A stretch of DNA of 64,000 bases from Teichococcus aerophilus (GCF_014490485.1 NZ_JACTVA010000022.1:21320-85319); one strand, 5' to 3'; shown: positions 34,677-46,200, counted from the stretch's first letter. Made by a program: numbers and translations. Notes: generated from the letters alone by a model not told the origin.

Positions 34677-35344
34677 CCGAGGCCTTCGCGCCGGCACCGG
34701 CGCCCAGCTACCGGCTCATCCCCTCCCGCTTCCCGCCGATCGGCCTGTTCGACACGGTGGCGACGGCGGCGGATGCGGCGGCGGTCATGGAACTGGCCGG
34801 CTGGACCAATGACCGACTGGTGGCCGACCGCATCTGGCGCCTGCCGGCCGACGAGTGGGTGTATGGGCGTGCCAATGCCAGCGTGGTCATGGCAACCTTC
34901 CTGCACGTGCCGCCCGGTGGTGCCCGCTTCAACGGGCCGGAGTTGGGCGCCTGGTACGCCGCCGCGGCATTGCCGACCGCGGCCTTCGAGGTCGCGCACC
35001 ATCTGCGGCGGGAAGCGGTGGCGCGCCGGCTGCCCAGCCTGCGCCGCACCTACCGCACCTACCGGGCGGAACTGGCCGGCGACTACCTGGACATACGCGG
35101 CCAGCAGGCACGGCGCGCCGACCTCTATGCGCCGGACAGCTACGCCGCGTCCCAACCCTGGGGAGAGGGGGTGCGCGCGGGTGGTGGCGCCGGCATCCTG
35201 TTCGACAGCATCAGGCATGTCGGTGGCCTCTGCGCCGTGGCCTACCGGCCGCGCAACATCCGCGACGTGATGCAGGCCGACCACTGGGAGCTTTCGGTGG
35301 AGGCCGCCACGCGGCGGGTTGGGTTGCGACGGCTGACGGCCTGA
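34673..35344 (+). CDS. RES-domain toxin
   Basis: A 223-aa RES toxin, the family known to degrade NAD+. The Arg-Glu-Ser triad is readable as YRLIPSRFPP, AAFEVAHH and ILFDSIRHVGG. ARFNGPELGAWYAA is the conserved GRFNxxG-like block. The start is a TTG sharing bases with the antitoxin stop (TTGA), a weak start that should keep toxin synthesis below and coupled to antitoxin. The pair is complete and shows no disruption. Confidence 0.9.
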   Translation: MTEAFAPAPAPSYRLIPSRFPPIGLFDTVATAADAAAVMELAGWTNDRLVADRIWRLPADEWVYGRANASVVMATFLHVPPGGARFNGPELGAWYAAAALPTAAFEVAHHLRREAVARRLPSLRRTYRTYRAELAGDYLDIRGQQARRADLYAPDSYAASQPWGEGVRAGGGAGILFDSIRHVGGLCAVAYRPRNIRDVMQADHWELSVEAATRRVGLRRLTA

Positions 35345-35506
35345 GCGACCTGTGCGTGCCCCGCCCTTGGGGGCCTGGATCACCCGGGCACAATCTGCCA
35401 TTGCTGGTTCAGGAGATCCGCGAGAGATCCAGGATCAAGGCCGCCCGTGCCGCGAGCCGGCCCGCCGCGCCCGCCCTGGCGCGGCCAGACAGTAGAGGAC
35501 GCCGCC

Positions 35507-36457
35507 ATGTCGCCCGTGATCACGACCCTGACGCTCAACCCGACCATCGACCTGGCGAGTGAGGCGAAGGCCGTGCAGCCGGTCCGCAAGGTGCGGACCT
35601 TCAATGAGCGGCAGGACCCGGGCGGCGGCGGGGTCAATGTCTCCCGCGTCGTGCGGGAATTCGGTGGTGAGACGCTGGCGCTGATCCTGGCCGGCGGCGT
35701 GACCGGCCGGTTCCTGGAGGAGTTGCTGGACGAGGCCGGCGTGCCCCGCCGCAGCATCCCCATCGCCGGGCAGACGCGGATCAGCCACACCGTGCTGGAC
35801 CAGGAGAGTGGGCTGGAATACCGCTTCGTCGCCCAGGGTCCGGAGGTCAGCGCGGCGGAATGGGGCGCGGCATTGCAGGCACTGGAGGAGATCGATCGCG
35901 GCTGGCTGGTAGCCAGCGGCAGCCTGCCCGCCGGCGCACCGGCCGATTTCTATGCACGTGCCGCGGCCATCGCGCAGCGGCGCGGCCTGCACCTGGTGCT
36001 GGATACGTCCGGCGATGCGTTCCGCGCGGCGATGGAGCATGGCGGCATCGAAGTCGCCAAGCCCAGCCTGGGGGAATTCGAAGCCTTCATCGGCCGCGAG
36101 CTGCGCGAGACGGCGGCGCTGGAGCAGGCGGCGATGGAGTTGGTGCGGTCCGGCCGCGTCCGCCACCTGGCGGTGACGCTGGGCCATAACGGCGCCTTGC
36201 TGGCCAGTGGCGAGACGACGTTGCGGCTGCCGGCGCTGGATGTGGAGGTGAAGGGCGCGGTTGGGGCCGGTGACAGCTTCCTGGCCGCGATGACCATGGC
36301 GCTGGCGCGCGGGCGCGATGTGAAGGATGCTTTCGCCTGGGGCATGGCGGCCGGCGCCGCGGCGGTGTCCAGCCCCGGCACCGCGCACCCGGCGCGCGAG
36401 ACGGTGGTGGAGTTGCGCCGGCGCATCACGCAGGTACCGTTCGTCGACGTTGCCTAG
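35507..36457 (+). CDS. PfkB-family hexose-phosphate kinase (1-phosphofructokinase/LacC-like)
   Basis: A 316-aa PfkB-type sugar kinase. TLTLNPTIDL at the N-terminus, the substrate block DPGGGGVNVSRVV, and the ATP/catalytic block GAVGAGDSFLAAM with the catalytic Asp are typical of 1-phosphofructokinase, tagatose-6-phosphate kinase and E. coli PfkB. Length fits. The ATG at 35507 was chosen; the frame runs back to 35447 through sequence without similarity. No PTS or sugar genes are adjacent, so the sugar phosphate is undetermined. Confidence 0.9.
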   Translation: MSPVITTLTLNPTIDLASEAKAVQPVRKVRTFNERQDPGGGGVNVSRVVREFGGETLALILAGGVTGRFLEELLDEAGVPRRSIPIAGQTRISHTVLDQESGLEYRFVAQGPEVSAAEWGAALQALEEIDRGWLVASGSLPAGAPADFYARAAAIAQRRGLHLVLDTSGDAFRAAMEHGGIEVAKPSLGEFEAFIGRELRETAALEQAAMELVRSGRVRHLAVTLGHNGALLASGETTLRLPALDVEVKGAVGAGDSFLAAMTMALARGRDVKDAFAWGMAAGAAAVSSPGTAHPARETVVELRRRITQVPFVDVA

Positions 36458-36576
36458 GCTGTCTATGGCCGCCATGGCGGATGGCGGCATGGGCAAACTC
36501 CGGCGGTGACGCTGCGCCGCGGATTGGGCAGACTGGTTCCTATCGGCCCGCGAGAGGCCGGCGAGGAGACCTATCC

Positions 36577-37575
36577 ATGCTCACCCGACGCCATCTTGGC
36601 AGCCGAACCGCCACGCTTGCCCTTGCCACGACCGGGCTTGTGCTGGCCCGCCCGGCCCTGGCCGCGTTCCCGGACCGGCCGATCACCGTCATCGTCCCCT
36701 TCGCCCCTGGCGGTGCGAACGATCTGGCCGGGCGCCTGCTGGCCGACCGCATCGGCCCGCTGCTGACCCCTGAGGGACGAGCCCTGGTGGAGAACCGGCC
36801 GGGTGGCGGCAGCGCGATCGGGGCGGATTACGTTCGCCGCGCCCGCCCGGACGGCTACACACTGCTGGTGGGTTCCGCTTCCACCCTGGCCGTCGCGCCG
36901 GCCTCCGGCGCCAGCGCCGCGCGCTATCATCCGACGCAGGATTTCACGCCGATCACCGTCGTCGGTACCAGCCCGCTTGGCGTGGTGGTGCCGGTCAATT
37001 CCGGCATTACCACGCTGCAGCAACTGGTCGACCGGCTGCGGGCCGAACCCGGGCGGATTGCCTATGCCAGCTCCGGCGTTGGCGGCGTTTCCCATCTCGG
37101 CGCCGATTACCTGGCGAATCTGGCTGGCACCAGCGCGCAGCACATTCCTTATCGTGGTGGCTCGCAAACGGCGGAATCGCTGATGAAGGGGGAGACGCTG
37201 TACGCCGTCGATCAGCTCGGTTCCGTCGTCGGCCAGATCCGCGATGGCGCGCTGCGGCTGCTGGCCGTCACCACCAAGCAGCGTGACCCGAACTTCCCGG
37301 ATGTGCCGACCGTCGCGGAAGCCGTGTTGCCGGATTACGAGCTGACCACCTGGACGGTCATGGTCGGCCCCAAGGACATGCCGGCCGACATTGCCGATGC
37401 GCTCAGCAAGGCCGCCAACGCGGCGCTCACCGAGCCGCGCGTGCGCGAGCGGTTGGAGAGCACCGGCACCACCCCGGTGCCGGACAGCACGCCTGCCTCC
37501 ACCCGCGCGTTTCTGGACCGCGAATTCGCGCTGTACCAGAACATCGTCCAGCGCATCGGCTTGAAGCTGGATTAG
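36577..37575 (+). CDS. Bug/TctC-family substrate-binding protein
   Basis: A 332-aa periplasmic binding protein of the tripartite tricarboxylate (Bug) family. The N-terminus MLTRRHLGSRTATLALATTG looks like a twin-arginine or long Sec signal, cut near PALAAFPDR. Family motifs: PITVIVPFAPGGANDLAGR, NRPGGGSAIGADYV, PDGYTLL and HIPYRGG. An AGGAG site precedes the ATG. The membrane partners TctA/TctB are not nearby, which is common for the expanded Bug sets of alpha- and betaproteobacteria. Ligand is probably a small carboxylate; unproven. Confidence 0.9.
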   Translation: MLTRRHLGSRTATLALATTGLVLARPALAAFPDRPITVIVPFAPGGANDLAGRLLADRIGPLLTPEGRALVENRPGGGSAIGADYVRRARPDGYTLLVGSASTLAVAPASGASAARYHPTQDFTPITVVGTSPLGVVVPVNSGITTLQQLVDRLRAEPGRIAYASSGVGGVSHLGADYLANLAGTSAQHIPYRGGSQTAESLMKGETLYAVDQLGSVVGQIRDGALRLLAVTTKQRDPNFPDVPTVAEAVLPDYELTTWTVMVGPKDMPADIADALSKAANAALTEPRVRERLESTGTTPVPDSTPASTRAFLDREFALYQNIVQRIGLKLD

Positions 37576-37685
37576 GCCGGGCCTTTGGTGATGGCAGTGG
37601 CGAGGCGCGCTTTACCCGGCCGACATGCGCGTGTCGCCGCAGCTGGAGGACGCGCGCAGCGGCACCGTCTTCCTGCCATCAGTCC

Positions 37686-38051
37686 TCAAGGTTTCGCCTC
37701 TGCCCATGTCAGCAGCGCGTCGAGTACCGGGCACAGGGACTGGCCCCATTCGGTCAGTTGATATTCGACCTTGGGCGGCACTTGATGATGCACGATGCGG
37801 GTGACGATGCCGTCCGTCTCCATCTGCCGCAGTTGCTGGATCAGCATCTTCTGCGAGATCGTGGGAATCGCCCGCTCGAGATCAGAGAACCGTAAGAGTT
37901 TGCCGCCGAAGAGATGGAACAGGATGACCAGTTTCCACCGGCCCTCCAGCATTCGGATGACATGCTCCACGCCGGATGCAGCCGTCGCTGGCGTGTACTC
38001 CACCCGCTTACCTTCAGGTAAGTACCCTACTTTCTGGTGCGTACTTGTCAT
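37686..38051 (-). CDS. HxlR-family transcriptional regulator
   Basis: A 121-aa winged-helix regulator: LEGRWKLVILFHLFGG, LRFSDLERAIPTISQKMLIQ (recognition region) and VEYQLTEWGQSLCPVL are the family signature. Two starts are possible: ATG at 38051 with little Shine-Dalgarno, or GTG at 38003 (105 aa) with GAAGG 7 nt upstream. The later start would leave two palindromes (38007-38046) in the leader. It is divergent from the NTF2-like/SDR pair and likely controls it. Confidence 0.85.
   Translation of the reverse strand: MTSTHQKVGYLPEGKRVEYTPATAASGVEHVIRMLEGRWKLVILFHLFGGKLLRFSDLERAIPTISQKMLIQQLRQMETDGIVTRIVHHQVPPKVEYQLTEWGQSLCPVLDALLTWAEAKP
38007..38046. promoter_or_regulatory. Palindromes at HxlR/NTF2 divergent control region
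   Basis: CTTACC-TTCA-GGTAAG (38007-38022) and AAGTAC-N15-GTACTT (38020-38046) lie between or within the start of the HxlR gene and the divergent NTF2-like gene. They look like binding sites for a dimeric winged-helix protein. Binding is inferred. Confidence 0.45.
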
Positions 38052-38103
38052 GTTGCCCAGGTAAGGCGATCTCATCGGCACACGCAACCGTGGAGCTGAG
38101 CCG

Positions 38104-38433
38104 ATGAATGTGCTGCGTCTTCCCGAGCTGGTCGCCACCTATTTCGCACTTCCATCTGCTGCCGATCTGACGTCTCTGGAAGCCGTCTTCGCGGACGATG
38201 CCGTGGTCCGGGACGAACGGCACGAACATCGGGGCGTTGCGGCCATCCAGGCCTGGCGTGCCGACACTATGGCCCGCACGCCGTTTACGGCCCGGCCGCT
38301 CTCGGCGGAGGAGAAGCAGGGCGTCCTGGCCGTCCCCGCCGAGGTGACAGGCTCTTTCCCCGGGAGTCCGCTGGTGCTGGTGCACCGCTTCACGGTTCGT
38401 GATGGCCGTGTCGCTAGACTGGAGATCGGCTGA
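38104..38433 (+). CDS. NTF2-like/SnoaL-like small protein
   Basis: A 109-aa single-domain protein with the cone-shaped NTF2/SnoaL layout: an N-terminal helix ([20 protein letters not shown]), [21 protein letters not shown], and paired C-terminal strands ([19 protein letters not shown]). Such proteins act as small isomerases, hydrolases or binding proteins. The stop overlaps the next ATG (TGATG), so it is coupled to the SDR gene, and both are divergent from HxlR. Confidence 0.8.
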   Translation: MNVLRLPELVATYFALPSAADLTSLEAVFADDAVVRDERHEHRGVAAIQAWRADTMARTPFTARPLSAEEKQGVLAVPAEVTGSFPGSPLVLVHRFTVRDGRVARLEIG

Positions 38434-39218
38434 TGGGCGCGCGTTGGATCGACCTTGCCGGCCAGCGTGCGGTCGTGACCGGTGGCACCAAAGGGGTAGG
38501 GCAGGCGGTGGTGGCGGCGCTGGCGGCGGCGGGTGCCCGTGTCGTGACCAGTGCACGCGCGAGGCCGGCGACGTTGCCGGACGGTATCGGCTTCGTCGCG
38601 GCGGACCTGATGTCGTCGGATGGCTGTGCCGCGCTGGCACGCTTCGTGGAGGCCGAGCTTGGTGGCGTCGACATCCTGGTCAACGTGCTCGGTGGATCGA
38701 GCGCGCCGGGCGGCGGGTTCGCGGCGCTCGACGACGCCCTGTGGATGAGCGAGCTGAACCAGAACCTGATGGGCGCCGTACGGCTCGATCGGGCGCTGGT
38801 GCCCGGCATGGTGGAACGCCGCTCCGGCGTCGTGATCCACGTGACGTCGATCCAGCATGAACTTCCGCTGCCTGAATCGACCATGGCCTACGCGGCGGCC
38901 AAGGCGGCGTTGGCGACATACAGTAAAGCGCTGTCGAAGGAAGTGACGCCGAAGGGCGTGCGCGTGGTGCGGGTCTCGCCCGGGTGGGTCGAGACAGAGG
39001 CCGCCGTGCGGCTGGCGGAACGCATCGCGCAGCAGGCCGGCACGGATTACGAGGGCGGAAAGGCCATCATCATGCAGAGCCTGGGCGGCATTCCCCTTGG
39101 CCGCCCGGTACAGCCGCAGGAAGTCGCGGACCTCATCGCCTTTCTCGTCTCGCCGCGTGCCGGCGCGATCAGCGGCACGGAATACGTCATCGATGGCGGC
39201 ACCGTGCCGACGGCCTAG
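38433..39218 (+). CDS. SDR-family oxidoreductase
   Basis: A 261-aa classical SDR. The cofactor motif is [10 protein letters not shown], the NAG position reads NVLGGSS (a variant), the catalytic Ser is in VIHVTSIQH, Tyr/Lys in [10 protein letters not shown], and the end is [10 protein letters not shown]. It is joined to the NTF2-like gene by a one-base overlap. Together with the divergent HxlR regulator this looks like a small inducible detoxification or redox unit. Substrate unknown. Confidence 0.88.
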   Translation: MGARWIDLAGQRAVVTGGTKGVGQAVVAALAAAGARVVTSARARPATLPDGIGFVAADLMSSDGCAALARFVEAELGGVDILVNVLGGSSAPGGGFAALDDALWMSELNQNLMGAVRLDRALVPGMVERRSGVVIHVTSIQHELPLPESTMAYAAAKAALATYSKALSKEVTPKGVRVVRVSPGWVETEAAVRLAERIAQQAGTDYEGGKAIIMQSLGGIPLGRPVQPQEVADLIAFLVSPRAGAISGTEYVIDGGTVPTA

Positions 39219-39350
39219 GCGGGAGGGCGAACTATCGCCACCTTGCGCTCCTTCGGCGGAAAGCGGCCGTTGAAACCGGGCACCCATACGAAGCGGCCTG
39301 GAACGCGAGGGCCGTTGTTCGAAGCATCCCGACTTGGCCCTGTGCCGGGG

Positions 39351-40121
39351 TCAACGGTCCGCAAAGACCAGTTCGGCGATGCCTGCTTCGCGCCACTGCG
39401 CCGCATCGGCCGGGGTCCCGGCCTCCGTCACCAGCGTATGGATGTCCCGGCAGGGGCAGATCTGCGCGCGGCCGATCTGGCCCAGCTTGGCGCCGACCAC
39501 CATGGCGATGGCCCGGTTGCTGCGGCGGATCATCAGCCGGGCAATCTCGGCCTCCGGTACCAGGTGGTTCGTGGCGCCTTCCGCCGGGTGCAGCGCCATG
39601 GGCGCGACCAACGCGACATCGGCGGTGAAGCGGAGGATCTCCGCCATCGTCGTCTCGCCCACCAGGCCCGGGATGTCGGGCCGCAGCCAGCCGCCCAGCA
39701 GCATCACCTCATGCCGCGCGCCGGCGGTGTGCAGGGTACGGGCCACGTCGGGCGCGTTGGTCAGGATGGTAAGCCCCTCCATCCGGCATAGTTCGGCGGC
39801 CAGAAGGGCGGTGGTGCTGCCGGCGTCGATGAAGCAGGTCTGCCCGGGCCGCAGCAGCTTCACCGTGGCGCGGGCAATCGCCTCCTTCTCCGCCCGGTGC
39901 AGTTGCAGGCGGCGGGCCATCGGCGGCTCCGCTCGCATCTCGGCCGTCAGCACCGCGCCGCCATGCACGCGGCGCAGCACGCCGCTGGCCTCCAGCGCCA
40001 GCAGGTCCCGCCGCACCGTCTCCCGCGAAACCCCCATGGCCTCGGCCAGCCCTTCGGCGGCCATGCCTTGTTGTTCGCGCAGTTTCTCGACAATCAGGCG
40101 CCGGCGTTCCTCGGACCACAT
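39351..40121 (-). CDS. DeoR/GlpR-family transcriptional regulator
   Basis: A 256-aa sugar-metabolism regulator. The N-terminal DeoR helix-turn-helix is ERRRLIVEKLREQQGM and LAEAMGVSRETVRRDLLALE, followed by the RRVHGGAV hinge and a phospho-sugar-binding domain with CFIDAGSTTALLAAEL and VGAKLGQIG. The ATG at 40121 matches family length (about 252 aa); the frame extends further upstream without similarity. Its own target is not obvious; the PfkB kinase 3 kb away would be a plausible functional partner. Divergent from the giant gene. Confidence 0.9.
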   Translation of the reverse strand: MWSEERRRLIVEKLREQQGMAAEGLAEAMGVSRETVRRDLLALEASGVLRRVHGGAVLTAEMRAEPPMARRLQLHRAEKEAIARATVKLLRPGQTCFIDAGSTTALLAAELCRMEGLTILTNAPDVARTLHTAGARHEVMLLGGWLRPDIPGLVGETTMAEILRFTADVALVAPMALHPAEGATNHLVPEAEIARLMIRRSNRAIAMVVGAKLGQIGRAQICPCRDIHTLVTEAGTPADAAQWREAGIAELVFADR

Positions 40122-40281
40122 GGCGCAGCATCCTTCTGACGTAAGCTGGGGTATTTGTGGATTTACGAGGAAATCATGCGAATTGAAGCTGCCAAAGCAA
40201 CCTAAACCAATTTTCTCCAAATTTGTCATGAAGCTGTAGCCAGATCTGGCGATGGTGCGCCGCCGGAAAGGAAGCGCCCCC
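40122..40281. promoter_or_regulatory. AT-richer divergent control region
   Basis: 160 bp between the DeoR gene and the giant gene, clearly AT-richer than its surroundings. It holds a GATTT-N6-AAATC inverted repeat (40160-40175) and further A/T tracts. A divergent promoter is likely; no exact -35/-10 pair is claimed. Confidence 0.4.
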
Positions 40282-43200
40282 ATGAGCACCACCACCTCAG
40301 TCTTCGACACCATCATCGGCCGGACTCTACCGGCCATGCCGGGGGGCGGCAGCAACGCGCTGGCCTTCCCGGCTGCCGATGCCGGCGGCGGCTACCGCGT
40401 CTCGCCCGGTTTGGGCGGCAGCATCACCAGCTACACGCTGGTCTATGACCTGCTGCTGCCGCCCGGCGATGGCTCGGACTACGCGGCGCTGCTGCAGACC
40501 GACATTGGCAATGGCGGCGATGCCGACCTGTTCGTCCGCCGCGGCGGCGAGGCCGGCGGCATCGGCATCGGCGGCGTCTATGAGGGCGAGGTCAGCTACG
40601 GCGCCTGGCACCGCCTGGCCTTCAGCTTCGAGGATCTGGGCAACGGCAAGAGCCTGCTGGCCAAGTATATCGACGGCGCCCTGGCCGGGAAGCAGGAGGT
40701 GGACACCGCCCGCTATACCATCGACGGCCAGCAAGGCTTCCTGATCCTGGCGGATGAGGACGGCGAGACGCGTGCCGGTGCCCTAGGCGGCTTCCTGTTC
40801 GACCCGACGGCGATGACCGCGGCGCAGGTCGCGGCGCTGGGCGGCCCGGCGGGCGGCGGCATCCTGCCCGCCCCCCGGCCCGACGCCACGCAGTTCGACT
40901 TCGTCCAGAGTGACCTGGGCGCCAGCTTCGGTCCCGGCAGCCTGGCGGCGCGGGACCCGGCCCAGGCCGGGGAGGTGGGCGAGTTGTCCGCGCTGGCGCT
41001 GCCGCCGCTGCCGGACGCGGCGGAGGGCGTGCTGCGCTACCCGGCCGCCGGCGGCAATGAGGGCTTCCTGGTCAAGACGGGCCTCGCTGGTGCCATGAGC
41101 ACCTACACCCTGGTCTACGACCTGCAGATCCGCCCGGAGACGATGGCCACGTTCGGTGCCTTGCTGCAGACCGACACCGGCAACGGCAATGACGGCGAGC
41201 TGTTCCTGCGCTGGACGGACGACAACAAGACCGTCTACGGCACCGGCATCTCCGGCCAATACGAAGGCAGCGCCAGTGGCGGCGGCTGGCACCGCGTCGG
41301 CTTCACCGTCACCGATCAGGGCAATGGTACCGCGACGCTGGTGAAGTTCATCGATGGCATCGTCGTTGGTACGCAATCGGTCGATTCCAGCCGCTTCACG
41401 CTGAACGGCGAGACCGGCTTCCTGATCATGACGGACGAGGATGGCGAGGTGGCCAGCGGCTACCTGGCGAGCTTCGCCGTCACCGACGTGGCGCTCTCCC
41501 CCGCCGAGATGGCGGCGCTGGGCGGCGTGCGGGCCGGCGGCATCTTCGGCGCGGCCACGGCACCCGGCCGCGCCACACAGTTCGATTTCGAGGCCGGTAC
41601 CTTCGCCCCCAGCTTCGGTGACGGCAGCATGAACCGCCGCGCCCAGGATGGCAGCGCCATCGGTGACGCCGCCGAACTGGGCGCGACGCCGCTGCCCGGC
41701 AGCCAGAACGAGGGCGTGCTGGGCTTCCCGGCGACCGAGCCGGGCGACGGCTATACGATCAACCCCGGCACCGCCGACACGCTGGCCAGCTACACCCTGG
41801 TGCTGGACCTGCTGATCCCCGAGGGCCAGGAGAGCGACTACGGCGCGCTGCTGCAGACCGGGGAGGGCGACGCCGAGCTGTTCCTGAAGCGGCTTGACGA
41901 CGGCAGCATCGGCCTCGGCATCAGCGGCCAGTATGACGCGACGACGATGGAGTTTGGTGGCTGGCACCGCATCGCCATCACCGTTGCCGATGCCGGCAAC
42001 GGCACCGCCCTGCTGACCAAGTTCGTCGATGGCATCAAGGTCGGCAGCCAGAGCGTCGATGCGGCGCGCTTCTCCATCGACGGCGCCAAGGGCTTCATGG
42101 TGCTGTCCGACGACGATGGCGAGAGCTGGAGCGGCTGGCTGAACAGTCTGCATATCGCCGATCGTGCCATGGCGGATGCCGAGGTCGCGGCGCTGGGCGA
42201 GGCGTCGGCGGGTGGGATCATCCCCACCGCGCCGGCCGGCGGCACCGCCACGCAGTTCGATTTCAACAGCGGCAGCCTGGCCGCCACCTACGGCCCCGGC
42301 ACGATGGCCGAGATCGGGCTGTCGGCCGGGCCGGTACTGCTGGCGGCCCTGGCCGACCACCGCGTTACGCCGGCGCAGGAGAGCCTGACGATCGACCTCG
42401 CCGGGGTTTTCGAAGGCGAGGGCCTGACCTATGCCGTGACGACATCGGAGGGAAAGACCGTTACCGGCGCCTCGGTTGTGGACGGCAAGCTGGTGCTGGC
42501 CCTGGGCGGCATCGGCTTTGATGACGTCACTATCACGGCGACGGACACGCACGGCCTGACCGCGTCCGACAATTTCCGCCTGCGCATGGCGGGGGAGAAC
42601 GCCTACACCATCGCCGTGCTGCCCGATACGCAGGACTATGTCTTCGCCGGACAGGGGCAGAAGATCCTGAATGGCATGACGCAGTGGCTGGCCGACAATG
42701 CCGACACGATGAACCTGCGCTTCGTGATGAGCGTGGGCGACGTGGTGGCCAGTAACCAGCCTTCCCAATGGGCCATCGCCAAGGAAGCTTTCGCGACGCT
42801 GAACGGCGTGGTGCCCTACTCCATGCTGCCGGGTAACCACGACCAGGGCAGCGGCGGCAGCGCCAACAATTATGGCTCACTGCAATCCAACTACTTCGAC
42901 ACCGACTACATGAAGCAGCATTCCACCCTGGGCGGGGTGTACGACCAGAATCCGAACGAGACCAACAACGCCTGGTACAGCTTCGCGGGCGAGGACGGCA
43001 CCGAGTGGATCGTACTGGCGCTGGAATTCGGAGCGCGGGACGACGTGCTGCGTTGGGCGGGCGAGGTACTGGATGCCAATGCCGACAAGCGCGCCATCCT
43101 GACCACGCACCATTACACCAACATGGGCACGCGGGCGGACAACTACTCCGGCCCCCTCTTCGCCGAGGGCACCGGCAAGGATTACGGCATCGGCAACAGC

Positions 43201-46200
43201 AACGAGAATGCCAATGACGGCGAGGATATGTGGCAGAGCCTCGTGTCCAAGCACAGCAATGTCAGTTTCGTCTTCTCCGGCCATGTTTTTGGCGATGGTG
43301 CGGAGACCATCGTCAGCTACAACGAGGCCGGCCAGCCGGTCTTCCAGATGCTGGTCAACTACCAGAACGGTGTCTCCCTGGAAGCCACCGGCAATGGCGA
43401 CTCCAGCCAGGGCGGCAATGGCGGCAACGGTGCCATCCGGCTGGTCACGATCGATCCCGACAACAACGCCTTCTATACCGAGACCTACCTCTCCGCGACG
43501 GGCGAGTACCTCACTGGCTCCCGCGGCGATCCTGAGCCCTCCCGCGATGGCAAGGGTGGCGAAACGGGCACGCCGGACATCACGATCCAGCCCATCGTCT
43601 TCGGCACGCCCGCCGAACTGGACCTGCCGGAACTGCCGGGTGGGGGCGAGGCGCATGTCCTCACCGCGCCCAAGTTCGACCCGAATAACGGCTTGAAGAT
43701 CACCCCGGGCTTCGCGCCGGCCGATGGCGGCACCACCTTCGATGCCTACACCTTGGTCTATGACCTGTACCTGCCGGCGCAGGGCGGCCTGGCATCCATC
43801 TTCCAGACCGACCTGAACAACATCACGGACGGCGACCTCTGGCTGGGCATCGGTGCCAACGGCGCCGTCATTGGCACCAATGGCCAGGACGAAGGCAACC
43901 TGCCGCTGGAAAGCTGGCATCGCCTGGTCTTTACCGTCGAGCGCGTGGGCGAGGGTGGCTCGACCTTCACGTTGGGCAAGTATGTCGATGGGGTGCTGCA
44001 GGGCACGCAGACGGTCGGCGCCGTCTTCAACATCACCAAGGACGGCTTCCTCATCTTTGCCGATGACAGCTTCGAGACGCCGCAATTCTCTCTCTCCTCC
44101 TTCGCCTTTGTCGAGAAGGCGATGAGTGCGGCGGAGGTCGCGGCGCTGGGTGGCGTCACCGCCGGCGGGCCGTTTGCCGCCAAGCCGGACGGCGTCAATG
44201 CCGTGCAGTTCGACTTCACCGAGGCGGACCTGACGCCGAGCTTTGGCGAAGGCACCATGTCCCAGACCATCGGCAGCAGCACCGGGCGGCAGCTGACCGG
44301 CCGGCTGCTGGAGCATCAGGAGACGGTGACCGGCGTCTATCTCGGCACGCCGGAGACTCAGTTCCGCGCCCATGCCGGTGACGACAAGGTGGCCGAGGCC
44401 AGCGGCGACGTTGCCACGGTTTCCATGGATGCCGGCAAGACCGTGGACCCCCTGCACCAGGTGCTGCGCTTCGAGTGGCTGAACGCTGATGGCGAAGTGC
44501 TGGCGGCCACCGCGCAGGCGGATCTCACCCTCGGTGCCGGCGTGCACCGGCTGACGCTGCGCGTCACCGATGCGGGAGGCACGGTCAGCACCGATGACGT
44601 GAAGGTCGCCGTTACCGATGCCGCCACGCTGCTGCACGAGAATTTTGACGACGGCAATGCCACGGGCTGGCAGTCCCCCGGTGGCAACTGGCAACTCGCC
44701 GGTAGCGTCCATTCGCGCGACACGGCGGTGGAGGGCATTGCGGCCGGCCAGGGTGCCATGCGGGCCTTCGATGGTGCGGGCGGCGTGATGCGGTGGCAGG
44801 GCCAGGGTAGCGAGAGCTGGTCCGGCTACACCGTCTCCGCCACGCTGCTGGCCGAGGACCAGAAGGGGCTGGGCCTCGTCGCCTACTACCAGGATGACCA
44901 GAACCACTACCGGCTGAGCTTCGATATCGCCGATCATACCCGCCAGATCGTCAAGGTGCAGAACGGCGTCGAGACGGTGCTGGCCCGCGAGAGCGCCACC
45001 AGCCCGTTCGACCGCGCCATGACGGTGGAACTCGCGGTGGCCGACGGCCGGATCCTGGCGACGTTGGATGGCGAGGCGTTGTTCGGCGGCGTGGTGGAGG
45101 ACCAGGGCACGCCGTTGGCCGGCGGCACTGTAGGCTTGTGGTCGGAAGGCCAGCGGCAGGTAGTGTTTGACGACATCTTCGTCCGCCAGGGCACGCTGAT
45201 TGCCGATGCCGGCAAGACCATCCGCGTGGTGGATACGGATGGCGACGGCTTTGCCGAAGTCGATCTCTCGGCCCTCGCCAGCTTCGGCATCGACCTCTCC
45301 ACCACCGTGGCGTGGAGCGAGAAGGGTGCGGCGCTCGCCAGTGGCGCGGAGGCCAGGGTGCAGCTTGGCACCGGCGACCACCTTGTGCGGCTCGACATGC
45401 GCAGCGAAGTGGGTGAGGCCAGCGACACCGTGAAGGTGCAGGTGATCGCCGCGCGGGACGTGCTGTTGCAGGAGGATTTCTCGGCGCCCGCCGCCGGCTG
45501 GCGCTTTGTGGATGAGGGCGAGCTCGGCGCCGCTGCCGCCTGGTCCGTGCAGGACGGCAGGCTGGTCCAGGCCGCCAACCGTTACAGCCGCGAACTCGGG
45601 GGTACTGGCGACACGGCGCCGACATCCGAATGGAGCCTGAACTGGAGCCCGCTGGGCGACGGCATCCACGCGCTCCGCAAGGGCACCTACGCGCTGTACG
45701 AAGGCGAAGGTGCCGCTGGATGGCAGGACTATGCCGTCGATGTCAGCTTCACCGCCCCGGCGGGCGGCGGCGTCGGCCTGTTGCTGCACTACGCCGATGA
45801 CCAGAACTACTACAAGCTGGAGTTCGACAACCAGACCGGCCTGGCCCAGTTGTTCAGCCTGAAGGCGGGCATCGAGCAGACGCTGTGGCAGGCACCGGTG
45901 CGCTACGACGCCGACGCCGCCAACCAGCTGCATGCCGAGATCGTCGGCGGCAAGCTGCAGGCCTGGCTCGGCGATGTCGCGCTGTTCACGGTGCCGATCG
46001 AGATCCGTGACACCGAGAAGGGCAGTTTCGGCCTCTACAACTGGGGCAATGCCGGCGTTTCCTACGACGATGTCCGCGTGGTCAGTCTGAGCGGCGATAC
46101 GCCGGCACCGCTCAACCCGGTGACGGGTTCGGCGGGCGACGATGTGCTGGTCGGCGGCGAGGGGGATGACCATTTTGTCGGCGGCGCGGGCTACGACATC

